Assembly: GCA_964432945.1 (NCBI GenBank)
Contig: CAYSPO010000010.1
Location: 1 to 40,821 of the forward strand
Origin: CAYSPO01 sp964432945
GTDB lineage: Bacteria > Bacillota > Clostridia > Tissierellales > Peptoniphilaceae
Direction of reading: 5' to 3'
Length of the DNA stretch: 40,821 nt
Part shown: piece after piece, positions 8,799-16,245 of the stretch
Numbering within the stretch: position 1 is the first letter of the stretch
How the letters are laid out: each line of letters begins with the position of its first letter
Translations under genes and position numbers: made by a program
The notes under the pieces: generated by a model
The model's input: the letters and a program-made list of their open reading frames with translations, nothing else
Told to the model about the DNA's origin: nothing
The model's database searches: none

Positions 8799-8860
8799 AC
8801 TATCAACTCTTTCTAAATTTATTTTTCTAATATATAATAGATATACTAAGGAGGGTAAAA

Positions 8861-9280
8861 ATGAGAAAATCTTGGAATGAATATTTTATTGAACTTGCTG
8901 AAAATGTTGCTACTCGTGGAACTTGTGACAGAGCTTATGTTGGATGTGTTTTAGTTAATTCAGAAAATAGAATAGTTTCAACTGGTTACAATGGCTCTAT
9001 AAAAGGTAACCCTCATTGTGATGAAGTAGGTCATACAATGAGAGATGGACATTGTATAGCAACTATTCACGCTGAAATGAATGCACTTTTATACTGTGCG
9101 AAGGAAGGAATATCTGTAAAAGACTGTCAAGCCTATGTTACACATTTTCCTTGCCTAAATTGCACAAAAGCCTTAATCCAAGCTGGTATTTCCCAAATCT
9201 ATTATAGGCACGCTTATAGAATTGACGAGTACGCTATAGAGCTTCTAGACAAAAACAAAATCAAACATATTCAGCTTTAG
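8861..9280 (+). CDS. Deoxycytidylate deaminase-type enzyme (ComEB family)
   Basis: Zinc-dependent cytidine/deoxycytidylate deaminase fold, probably dCMP to dUMP for thymidylate synthesis; 139 residues, cytoplasmic. The zinc site is visible as HAEMNAL (His ligand and catalytic Glu) and PCLNC (two Cys ligands). The N-terminal half also carries the CD...YVGCVLV and GYNGS motifs typical of ComEB/dCMP deaminases. Start: ATG at 8861 with AAGGAGGG. It is convergent with the HAD phosphatase gene; the two stop codons overlap at 9277-9280. dCMP specificity is inferred from family resemblance. Confidence 0.9.
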   Translation: MRKSWNEYFIELAENVATRGTCDRAYVGCVLVNSENRIVSTGYNGSIKGNPHCDEVGHTMRDGHCIATIHAEMNALLYCAKEGISVKDCQAYVTHFPCLNCTKALIQAGISQIYYRHAYRIDEYAIELLDKNKIKHIQL

Positions 9281-9921
9281 AGCTCATTTATATCGAGCTC
9301 TTCAAAGCTCTCTATATAAATATCTGAAATTTCTTTTATCTTTTCACTTTCAATTTCAGCAGATTTATCATATATACCAACAGTATTTAGATTTAATTTT
9401 TTTGCATTCTTCAAAGCGTATAAGGCATCATCAAAAACATAGGTATTTTCTTGATAAGTTCCAAGTCGTTCCATAGCTAATTTAAAATATTCTGGATCAG
9501 ATTTAGATAAATTAACCTTATCTGGAGTTTGAACAAATTCCATATATTTATCTAATCCAAGTCTTTCAACTATATGTTTACAATAATCAAATAAAGTTGC
9601 AGTAGTTATACACATTTTAAATCCTCTATGTTTAAGTTCATCTAAAACTTGAGGAACACCATCTTTGAATTCAAATTTATCTTTGTAATGTTCTATCATT
9701 ACCCCCGACATAAAATCTTCTATTTCTTCTGTATCTGTAATTATTCCATAAGTCTTTTCAAAAAACTTAGGAATATCCTTACTACTAAAAGATTTTTGTT
9801 CGTCTAAACTTTCAGGAATATACTCTACTCCCTTTGACTCAATAAACTTAATATCAAGGCCTGTCCAAACATCCATTGAATCAATTAAAGTTCCATCTAA
9901 ATCAAATAAAATTCCTTTCAA
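9277..9921 (-). CDS. HAD-superfamily phosphatase (phosphoglycolate phosphatase/beta-phosphoglucomutase-like)
   Basis: Soluble HAD hydrolase. Motif I is GILFDLDGTLIDS at the extreme N-terminus (nucleophile and acid Asp), motif II lies in MCITTATL, and the motif III/IV region is KSDPEYFKLAM ... VFDDALYALKNAKKLN. A small cap domain lies between motifs I and II. I chose a TTG start at 9919-9921 because GTGGGGGA lies just upstream and the HAD motif then begins at residue 3. An upstream TTG at 9946-9948 would add nine residues but lacks a ribosome-binding site. The length is then 214 residues. Substrate unknown; common relatives act on sugar phosphates. It is convergent with the deaminase gene. Confidence 0.88.
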   Translation of the reverse strand: MKGILFDLDGTLIDSMDVWTGLDIKFIESKGVEYIPESLDEQKSFSSKDIPKFFEKTYGIITDTEEIEDFMSGVMIEHYKDKFEFKDGVPQVLDELKHRGFKMCITTATLFDYCKHIVERLGLDKYMEFVQTPDKVNLSKSDPEYFKLAMERLGTYQENTYVFDDALYALKNAKKLNLNTVGIYDKSAEIESEKIKEISDIYIESFEELDINEL

Positions 9922-10025
9922 TAAATCCCCCACTTTCTTAATTATCAATTTATTATAACAGATAACAATTTATTCCCTTTATACCGAAAATCTAACTAAA
10001 GCTTTTATTTAATAAAATTTATTTT

Positions 10026-10059
10026 AAAAAAAGACTGGGCTAAAATTTGCCTCAGTCTT
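10026..10059 (-). terminator. Rho-independent terminator of cysK-cysE
   Basis: Stem 10031-10040 with 10049-10059 (10 bp with one bulged base), followed by a T-run in the minus-strand transcript, just past the cysE stop. Confidence 0.85.
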
Positions 10060-10066
10060 AATTAAG

Positions 10067-10627
10067 CTATGTTTGAATTTCACCAATCTTATTCCAATTT
10101 TTATCATGAAGAATTATTCTAGCTGGCATACCTACTGCGGTAGAGTATGAAGGTATATCTGTTAAAACAAGGGCGTTTGCCCCTATCTTTGAATTGTGAC
10201 CAATGGTAATGTCACCTAGTATTATAGCACCTGCTCCTAAAACAACATCATGCTCAACGGTTGGGTGTCTTTTAACTTTTTTCTCATTACCAGTTCCACC
10301 TAAAGTAACACCATGGTAGATAGTTGTTCTATCTCCAACAACTGCAGTTTCACCGATAACAATTCCTGCTCCGTGGTCTATAAATACATTTTCACCAATA
10401 GTAGCTCCAGGGTGAATTTCTATACCTGTTTTACGCTTGGATATTTGAGAAAGCCATCTAGCGAAAGTGAACCAACGTTTTTCATAATATTTTTTAGCAA
10501 TTTGGTGATCTCTTAAAGCTTTTAATCCTGGATAAAGAAAATAAACCTCAAATACCGACCTCGCTGCTGGGTCTTTTTTATAAATATATTTAGCTTCTTC
10601 AATCCACTTTCTTACTCGTTTAATCAT
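10067..10627 (-). CDS. cysE: Serine O-acetyltransferase
   Basis: First step of cysteine synthesis: L-serine + acetyl-CoA to O-acetylserine. It has the short N-terminal helix region (DPAARSVFEVYFLYPGLKALRDHQIAKKYY) and then a left-handed beta-helix of hexapeptide repeats from about residue 60 (GIEIHPGATIGENVFIDHGAGIVIGETAVVGD, YHGVTLGGTG). The catalytic His lie in the IDHGAG and YHGV stretches. I chose the ATG at 10625-10627 (MIKRVRKW), which overlaps the cysK stop by 8 bp and gives 186 residues of standard start. A GTG at 10660 would extend into cysK without support. It is translationally coupled to cysK and probably forms the cysteine synthase complex with it. Confidence 0.95.
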   Translation of the reverse strand: MIKRVRKWIEEAKYIYKKDPAARSVFEVYFLYPGLKALRDHQIAKKYYEKRWFTFARWLSQISKRKTGIEIHPGATIGENVFIDHGAGIVIGETAVVGDRTTIYHGVTLGGTGNEKKVKRHPTVEHDVVLGAGAIILGDITIGHNSKIGANALVLTDIPSYSTAVGMPARIILHDKNWNKIGEIQT

Positions 10628-11525
10628 CAAATATACCAGATGATAGGTATCTTTCACCACTATCTGGCAGTATAACTAATACTTTTTTACCTTCACCTAA
10701 TTCCTTTGCTAATTTTTTCCCAGCTGAGAAGTTTGCCCCAGCAGATATTCCTGAAAGGATTCCATGATTTCTTGCCAAGCTCAGAGAGTTTTCAATTGCA
10801 GCTTCATCTGAAACTTGTTCTACTTTATCTATAAATTTTGGATTGTATATTTCAGGAACAAAATTCGCACCTATTCCTTGAATTTTGTGTGAACCTGACT
10901 TTCCTTCTGTAAGTAAAGGAGAAGATTTCGGTTCTACTCCCCAAACTACAATATCTTTATTTGCTTCTTTTAAAACTTTTCCTATACCCGTTACAGTTCC
11001 ACCTGTTCCTATTCCTGCTACAAAACCATTTAGGTCTGGAATTTCTTTTAAGATTTCTTTTCCAGTGGTTTCTATATGCGCTTGAACATTAGCTGGATTT
11101 ACAAATTGACCTACTATTGGAGCATTTAATTCTTCAGATAACTCTTTTGCCTTGTTAACTGCACCTTGCATTCCTTCTGATCCAGGAGTTAATACAAGCT
11201 CTGCCCCATAAGCTTTCATTAACCTTCTTCTTTCAATTGTCATAGTTTCAGGCATAACAATAATTACATTTATTCCTAAAACTGCCCCTATCATCGAGAT
11301 AGCAACTCCTGTATTCCCACTTGTTGCCTCAATAACAGTGCCACCTTTTTTGACAAGGCCTTTTTCAATAAAATCGTTCATTATATAAAGTGCAGCCCTA
11401 TCTTTAATAGAACCACTTGGGTTTCTAGATTCTACCTTTACATAGATATCAGCATAGTCTTTATCGAGTTTTTCTATTTTTACAATAGGAGTATTTCCAA
11501 TTGTTTCAAGTATATTATTAAACAT
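10620..11525 (-). CDS. cysK: Cysteine synthase A (O-acetylserine sulfhydrylase)
   Basis: PLP enzyme of fold type II: O-acetylserine + sulfide to cysteine + acetate. The PLP lysine is in NPSGSIKDRAAL. The substrate loop is TSGNTG, the phosphate-binding Gly loop is GIGTGGTVTGIG, and the C-terminal PDSGERYLSSG is typical. I chose the ATG at 11523-11525 (MFNNILETIGNTPIV), which has GGAGG at 11531-11535; an upstream in-frame ATG would put the ribosome site inside the gene. The length is 301 residues. It is the first gene of a two-gene operon with cysE. No T-box or clear CymR site was found in the 138-bp leader. Confidence 0.96.
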   Translation of the reverse strand: MFNNILETIGNTPIVKIEKLDKDYADIYVKVESRNPSGSIKDRAALYIMNDFIEKGLVKKGGTVIEATSGNTGVAISMIGAVLGINVIIVMPETMTIERRRLMKAYGAELVLTPGSEGMQGAVNKAKELSEELNAPIVGQFVNPANVQAHIETTGKEILKEIPDLNGFVAGIGTGGTVTGIGKVLKEANKDIVVWGVEPKSSPLLTEGKSGSHKIQGIGANFVPEIYNPKFIDKVEQVSDEAAIENSLSLARNHGILSGISAGANFSAGKKLAKELGEGKKVLVILPDSGERYLSSGIFDD

Positions 11526-11663
11526 ATCTACCTCCATGTTTATTCATTAGCTCATGGTAAGCTTACATAAAAATAATTATAGACCTTTGAATATATAATT
11601 ATACTATAAGAATTTAATAAATTACAGTCTCAAATTATTAATTTTTCCTAACTTACAAAAAAG

Positions 11664-12347
11664 CTATTTAATAATGTTTTCAAATCCTGTATATACAGTA
11701 AATCCATCAGCCTTTCTAGTATCTCCTATTATAGTTAAATTATTCTCACTTCCATAATTGATAGCTAAATCAGTAGGCTTTGCAAGGCTTATGACTATAT
11801 TAATACCCACTCTTGCAAGTTTTTCAACCATAACTAAGGGAAGTCTGCCTGATATATAAATAAAAGAATTATCTAGATTAATATTTTCCCTTAAAATAGC
11901 TCCTATCACCTTATCTAAAGCATTATGTCTACCAATATCTTCTCTAAAAATTATAATTTTATTTCCTTGATAAAGACCACATGAATGAGCAGACCTTGTC
12001 TTCTTAAATAAATTACTGGTTGAATTAAAGGAGTCTATTGAACTTAAAATTTCTTTTGTAGATATAGTTGATTTAGATTTATTTTTTATATAATTGTTAG
12101 ATTTACTAGCTTTAACCTTAACTTTATTTTTATCTATATTAAAATCTTCAATATCATCAAAAGAATTGATTAAACTATTTGTAAATAAATACCCTACTAT
12201 AAAATCTTCTACATTTTCCATAGTACAATTTAATCTAATCTGAGAATCATTAAAAGTTAAATCCAGTTCTTCTTCTATAAGAACAGATTTATATATTTCT
12301 TTATAAGCTCCTCGATATTGTAAAACCTTTCTTTCACTAGCTTTCAT
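11664..12347 (-). CDS. fdhD: FdhD/NarQ-family protein lacking the CxxC sulfur-transfer motif
   Basis: FdhD passes sulfur from IscS to the molybdenum cofactor of formate dehydrogenase. This 227-residue protein has the family's core motifs: ENVEDFIVGYLFTNSLIN (near residues 45-62), the REDIGRHNALDKVIGAIL block (near 135-152), SGRLPLVMVEKLARVGINIVISLAKPTDLAI, and the C-terminal TRKADGFTVYTG. The stretch where E. coli FdhD carries its CGVC pair contains no cysteine at all here (residues ~82-103, rich in Lys/Ser/Asn). The only cysteines are C41 and one in AHSCGLY. It may therefore bind cofactor without the classical transfer chemistry. Start: ATG at 12345-12347 with GGGAGG. No formate dehydrogenase gene is in the window. 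Confidence 0.85.
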   Translation of the reverse strand: MKASERKVLQYRGAYKEIYKSVLIEEELDLTFNDSQIRLNCTMENVEDFIVGYLFTNSLINSFDDIEDFNIDKNKVKVKASKSNNYIKNKSKSTISTKEILSSIDSFNSTSNLFKKTRSAHSCGLYQGNKIIIFREDIGRHNALDKVIGAILRENINLDNSFIYISGRLPLVMVEKLARVGINIVISLAKPTDLAINYGSENNLTIIGDTRKADGFTVYTGFENIIK

Positions 12348-12411
12348 AAAAACCTCCCAAGTGTTTAATAATCAAATTATTTAATATATAATACCATTAA
12401 GAGGTGAGCTT

Positions 12412-13203
12412 ATGAAAATAGGAATAATAGGATTTGGCCATTTGGCTAAATCAATGGTGAAAGGACTTTTATCAAAAGAAGATTTATCTGAGAATATTTA
12501 TATAACATCAAAAACAAATAAAACTAAAGAAGAAGCTCTAGTTAATTTTGATATTTGTTCATATCCAAATAACAAAGAATTAGTAGAAAATTCAGACTTA
12601 ATTATTATGGCAGTAAAACCTAATGCCTATATTGAAGTTTTAGGAGAAATAAAAGATGTTCTAGAAAACAAAATATTAATTTCGTTTTTAGCTGGGACAG
12701 CTATGGAAAATTTAGAAAAAGAATTGAATGAAAACTCAAAAATTATACGAGTTATGCCTAGCATTGCTATGGAGGTTTGCCAATCCCTTACTGCAATCTA
12801 TCCTAACAAAAACATTTCTGAATCTGATCTTTATATAGTGAAATCTTTATTTGATAAGCTAGGTACAGCCTTAATTACAGATGAAGAAGACCTAGAAAGA
12901 GTATCTGTTGTTTCAGGATCTGCTTTAGGATATGTAGCACAAATAGTTGACTCAATGACTATAGCCGCAGAATCAATCGGCTATACAAAAGAAGTTGAAA
13001 AATCGGTTATCCAAGTTTTTGCAGGAGCAATTGAACTTTTAAAAACTTCAAATATAACTGCAAAAGAAATGGCAAAAGCTGTGGCAACCGAAGGCGGAAC
13101 GACTATCGAAGGAATAAAGTACATGCAGAGCCAAAATTTAGACGATATTTTCTCAAATGCCCATAAGGCTTCATATGAAAAAGTAAAAAAGATGAAGAAT
13201 TAG
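12412..13203 (+). CDS. proC: Pyrroline-5-carboxylate reductase
   Basis: NAD(P)H-dependent last step of proline synthesis; 263 residues. The N-terminal Rossmann motif is GIIGFGHLAKSMVKGLL. AVKPN marks the cofactor domain, followed by the VSGSALGYVAQIVDSM helix and the C-terminal ATEGGTTIEGIKYM signature (usually SPGGTT; Ser-Pro is replaced by Thr-Glu). Start: ATG at 12412 with AGAGGTG. It is divergent from fdhD across 64 bp containing a TATAAT at about 12385. Ornithine from the arginine pathway could be a source of its substrate, but no ornithine aminotransferase is seen here. Confidence 0.9.
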   Translation: MKIGIIGFGHLAKSMVKGLLSKEDLSENIYITSKTNKTKEEALVNFDICSYPNNKELVENSDLIIMAVKPNAYIEVLGEIKDVLENKILISFLAGTAMENLEKELNENSKIIRVMPSIAMEVCQSLTAIYPNKNISESDLYIVKSLFDKLGTALITDEEDLERVSVVSGSALGYVAQIVDSMTIAAESIGYTKEVEKSVIQVFAGAIELLKTSNITAKEMAKAVATEGGTTIEGIKYMQSQNLDDIFSNAHKASYEKVKKMKN

Positions 13204-13205
13204 CC

Positions 13206-13234
13206 TTGCAATGGGGTATTAATACCTATATAAT
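13206..13234 (+). promoter_or_regulatory. Sigma-A promoter of the zinc-uptake operon
   Basis: TTGCAA (13206-13211), 17-bp spacer, TATAAT (13229-13234). The -35 begins immediately after the proC stop. The spacer holds a perfect 12-bp palindrome, GGTATTAATACC (13215-13226), which may be coincidental. Confidence 0.72.
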
Positions 13235-13240
13235 AGTTTT

Positions 13241-13266
13241 ATGCAAATGCGAATGATTTGCAAATG
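13241..13266 (+). promoter_or_regulatory. Candidate Zur/Fur-type operator
   Basis: GCAAAT and ATTTGC, separated by 7 bp, form an inverted repeat (about 13243-13261) spanning the predicted transcription start. The ATGCGAATGATTTGC core resembles Fur-family boxes. The operon encodes a Fur-family protein, so zinc-dependent autoregulation is likely (inference). Confidence 0.5.
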
Positions 13267-13277
13267 AAGGAGGTATT

Positions 13278-14321
13278 ATGAAAATTATAAAAACATTAAT
13301 TTTGGGAATTCTAGCTTTAAGTCTTAGTGCTTGCTCAGGTGTTGATAATTCCACTGAAAATAATGAAAATGAAGCAGATATACAAATAACAGAAAACAAT
13401 AAAATTCCGAGCTTAGAAAATGACATAGAAGAAGATACAAATGTAAAAGACGAAAAGTTAGTTGTTTATTCTACATTCTTCCCTATCTATGATTTCACAA
13501 ATAGAATTGGTGGCAATAAAATTGACCTAAGACAATTAATTCCTAAAGGAGTTACAGCTCATGACTTTGAGCCAACAAGTCAAGATATAGTCAATTTAGA
13601 AAAGGCAGACCTTCTTATTATAAACGGAAATAACCTTGAAGGGTGGGCTGATGATATTATTGGTTCATTAAATAACCCAATCGAATTATGTGATAGCGGG
13701 AAGGGCCTTGATGTGATTGAAGGCGAGGATCATAGTCATAATCATCAAGATGAAGATGAAAATAAAGAAAGTCATAACCATGATGAGCATGATCACTCAG
13801 CTTTAGACCCTCATACATGGACAAGCCCTAAAATGGCTATAAAGCAAATGGAAAACATAAAAAATAAGTTTGTTCAATTAGACCCAGCAAATGCTGCGTA
13901 TTATACTGAAAATTATAATGAAGCAATGGAAGATTTTTCAAAACTTGATAATGAATTTAAAACCAAAATAAAAAGTTTTTCTTCTAAAGATTTAATTGTT
14001 TCTCATGAAGCATTTTCATATATGGCAAAAGACTACGATCTAAATCAAATTGGTATAGAGGCACTTATTCCAGAATCTGAGCCAACTCCTCAAAAAATGG
14101 CAGAAATTATAGATTTCGTAAAAGCAAATGATATCAAAGCAATTTATTTTGAAAATAACGCAAGCTCTAAAGTAGCAGATGCCATTGCAAATGAAACAGG
14201 AGTTAAAGTTCTTTCATTAAACACATTAGAATCTATTACTGAAGACGAAGAAATAAATGGAGAAGATTATTTATCATTAATGAGAAAAAATCTATACTCT
14301 TTAGAGGAAGGATTAAAATAA
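13278..14321 (+). CDS. znuA: Zinc ABC transporter substrate-binding lipoprotein
   Basis: Cluster A-1 metal-binding lipoprotein that captures zinc (possibly manganese) outside the membrane. The signal peptide ends in a lipobox LSAC at residues ~15-19 (mature Cys19). An acidic low-complexity linker follows, then the YSTFFPIYDFTNRIGG domain start. A His/Asp/Glu-rich loop (about residues 152-178, with HSHNH and HNHDEHDH) precedes ALDPHTWTSP. The His-rich loop is characteristic of zinc-specific members. Other metal-ligand regions are VSHEAFSYMAKDY and a C-terminal Glu/Asp stretch. Length 347. Start: ATG at 13278 with AAGGAGG. The next gene's ATG follows the stop codon directly, indicating tight coupling. 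Confidence 0.93.
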   Translation: MKIIKTLILGILALSLSACSGVDNSTENNENEADIQITENNKIPSLENDIEEDTNVKDEKLVVYSTFFPIYDFTNRIGGNKIDLRQLIPKGVTAHDFEPTSQDIVNLEKADLLIINGNNLEGWADDIIGSLNNPIELCDSGKGLDVIEGEDHSHNHQDEDENKESHNHDEHDHSALDPHTWTSPKMAIKQMENIKNKFVQLDPANAAYYTENYNEAMEDFSKLDNEFKTKIKSFSSKDLIVSHEAFSYMAKDYDLNQIGIEALIPESEPTPQKMAEIIDFVKANDIKAIYFENNASSKVADAIANETGVKVLSLNTLESITEDEEINGEDYLSLMRKNLYSLEEGLK

Positions 14322-15026
14322 ATGAACGCAATTGAAGTTAAAAGTCTAAATTTTCATTATCCTAATAATAAAGTTTTAGAGAATGTGAATTTTTTATTAA
14401 AGACTGGGAGCTTCGGAGCTATCATTGGATCTAATGGATCTGGTAAAACTACCTTTATGAAGTTAATACTAGGAGAATTAGAAGCATCTTCTGGAGAAAT
14501 ATTTGTTATTGAAAAGCCAGTCAAAAAAGACATGGCTTTTCCTAACTTAAGGTATGTTCCCCAACTTGGATTAGGAATGAACTCCAACTTTCCAGCTTCC
14601 TGCTATGAAGTTGTATCAACAGGAATTTATCATGGATTTGGGAAAAAACTAACACCTCAAGATAAAAATGATATTGACGATGCCTTTACTTTAGTTGGAA
14701 TGGAAAATTTCAAAGATAGAAATATAGGAAAATTATCTGGTGGACAAAGACAAAGAATACTATTAGCAAGAGCTCTTGTTTCTAAACCCAAAATACTTTT
14801 ACTAGATGAACCAACAGCAGGCGTAGATAAAGAAACTTCTGCAAATTTTTATAGTTTGCTAAGAGATTTAAACGTTAATAATAAAATTACAATACTTGTT
14901 ATTACCCATGACTTAGAAAAAATACATCAATATACAGATAAAGTTTTTTGCCTACATGATGGACATCTACATGAACTAAGTAGCGAAACTATCCAAAGAG
15001 AAGTTTCACATATGCACAAACATTAA
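14322..15026 (+). CDS. znuC: Zinc ABC transporter ATP-binding protein
   Basis: Cytoplasmic ATPase of the zinc importer; 234 residues. Walker A is GSNGSGKTT near residues 37-45, the signature is LSGGQRQR near 139, Walker B is ILLLDEPTAGVD, and the switch His is in VITHDLEK. The C-terminal tail ends in HMHKH, a possible metal-sensing feature. It abuts the znuA stop with no gap and is followed 15 bp later by the permease gene. Confidence 0.94.
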   Translation: MNAIEVKSLNFHYPNNKVLENVNFLLKTGSFGAIIGSNGSGKTTFMKLILGELEASSGEIFVIEKPVKKDMAFPNLRYVPQLGLGMNSNFPASCYEVVSTGIYHGFGKKLTPQDKNDIDDAFTLVGMENFKDRNIGKLSGGQRQRILLARALVSKPKILLLDEPTAGVDKETSANFYSLLRDLNVNNKITILVITHDLEKIHQYTDKVFCLHDGHLHELSSETIQREVSHMHKH

Positions 15027-15041
15027 AAGAAAGGAGCCATA

Positions 15042-15836
15042 ATGTTTCAATATGAATTTATGCAAAAAGCATTTTTAGTAGGGGGAGCTCTAGCTATAAT
15101 TATGCCTCTAATGGGCTTAGTTATTGTTTTAAGAAGACTTTCAATGCTAGGTGATGCTCTGTCTCACTCTTCTTTAACTGGTATCACAGCTGGGCTAGCC
15201 TTTGGATTTAACCCAATAGTTGGTGCAGTTATTTCCACAATTTTAGCAGCCTTTGGAATAGAAATAATTAGAAAAAAACTTCCTCAATATTCAGATATTT
15301 CCATTGCAATCATAACATCAGCTGGCCTTGGTATCGCAGGAATTTTAACCTCTTTTGTTTCAAATGCAACAGGTTTTAATTCTTTTTTATTTGGATCTAT
15401 TGTTTCAATAAAAAACTCTGAGTTAATCTTCGTTTTAAGTTTAAGTTTAATTGTTTTAATAAGTTTAATAATTTTATCAAAGGAATTATTTTTCATAGCC
15501 ATCGATGAAAGAGGAGCTATTCTATCGGGAGTTCCTGTAAATTTTATAAATACAATTTTTACAATTCTAACTGCAATAACAATAGCTATTGCATCAAGAA
15601 CAGTAGGGGCTTTAATAGTTTCATCTATAATGGTAATACCAGTTGCTTCAAGTATGCAATTAACTGATTCTTTCAAAAAAACTGCACTTTTATCCGTTAT
15701 TTTTGGACTAATCGCAACATTTTTCGGACTAACAATTTCATTTTATCTCGGACTAAAGCCTGGAGCTTGTATAGTACTAATTTCTTTAGTAATATTAATT
15801 TCATCGATAGCATTGAAAAATATTCTCAAAAAATAA
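15042..15836 (+). CDS. znuB: Zinc ABC transporter permease
   Basis: Integral membrane subunit of the ABC-3 (ZnuB/MntB) family; 264 residues with about eight hydrophobic segments. Typical stretches are MQKAFLVGGALAIIMPLMGLVIVLRRLSMLGDALSHSSLTGITAG, which holds the coupling region, and ASRTVGALIVSSIMVIPVASSMQL. Start: ATG at 15042 with AAAGGAG. It completes the transporter together with the lipoprotein and ATPase. Confidence 0.93.
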   Translation: MFQYEFMQKAFLVGGALAIIMPLMGLVIVLRRLSMLGDALSHSSLTGITAGLAFGFNPIVGAVISTILAAFGIEIIRKKLPQYSDISIAIITSAGLGIAGILTSFVSNATGFNSFLFGSIVSIKNSELIFVLSLSLIVLISLIILSKELFFIAIDERGAILSGVPVNFINTIFTILTAITIAIASRTVGALIVSSIMVIPVASSMQLTDSFKKTALLSVIFGLIATFFGLTISFYLGLKPGACIVLISLVILISSIALKNILKK

Positions 15837-15849
15837 GGGAAGTGAAGTA

Positions 15850-16245
15850 ATGAGAATGACCAAGAGCAGAAAACTTATTTACGATATCCTAGAAGGTTCA
15901 GCTATGCCTTTATCTGCTAAGGAAATTTATGATCAAGTTAAAAACCAAGGTAGCGAAATATGGCTATCAACAATTTATAGAGCTTTGGAAGTTTTTGAAG
16001 ATAAAAATCTTATTATAAAGGCACAAATACCAGGATCAGATGAACATCATTATATATTATGTAACGATAGCCATCATCATTATGCAATATGCTTATCCTG
16101 TAAAAAAATAATAGAAAATATACAATGCCCTATGAATGAATATGAACCAATGCTAAATAATCAAGGTTTTCAAGTAGTTGATCATAAATTTATTATCTAC
16201 GGATATTGTGAAGAATGTAAGGGAGGTAGCAATGAATATATTTAA
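15850..16245 (+). CDS. zur: Fur-family transcriptional regulator, probable zinc regulator Zur
   Basis: 131-residue Fur superfamily repressor. The N-terminal winged helix includes LSAKEIYDQVKNQGSEIWLSTIYRALEVFEDKNLI, where STIYRAL is the recognition helix. The C-terminal dimerisation/metal domain has HHHYAICLSCKKI (CxxC) and a second CEEC, the structural zinc site. The location inside the zinc-uptake operon suggests Zur rather than Fur or PerR (inference). Start: ATG at 15850 with GGGAAGTGA upstream. Its last 14 bp overlap the next gene. Confidence 0.92.
   Translation: MRMTKSRKLIYDILEGSAMPLSAKEIYDQVKNQGSEIWLSTIYRALEVFEDKNLIIKAQIPGSDEHHYILCNDSHHHYAICLSCKKIIENIQCPMNEYEPMLNNQGFQVVDHKFIIYGYCEECKGGSNEYI

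Noticed and set aside
10628..10660. GTG start of cysE at 10660
   Set aside because: It would extend 41 bp into cysK without a ribosome site. The ATG at 10627 gives the normal CysE N-terminus.
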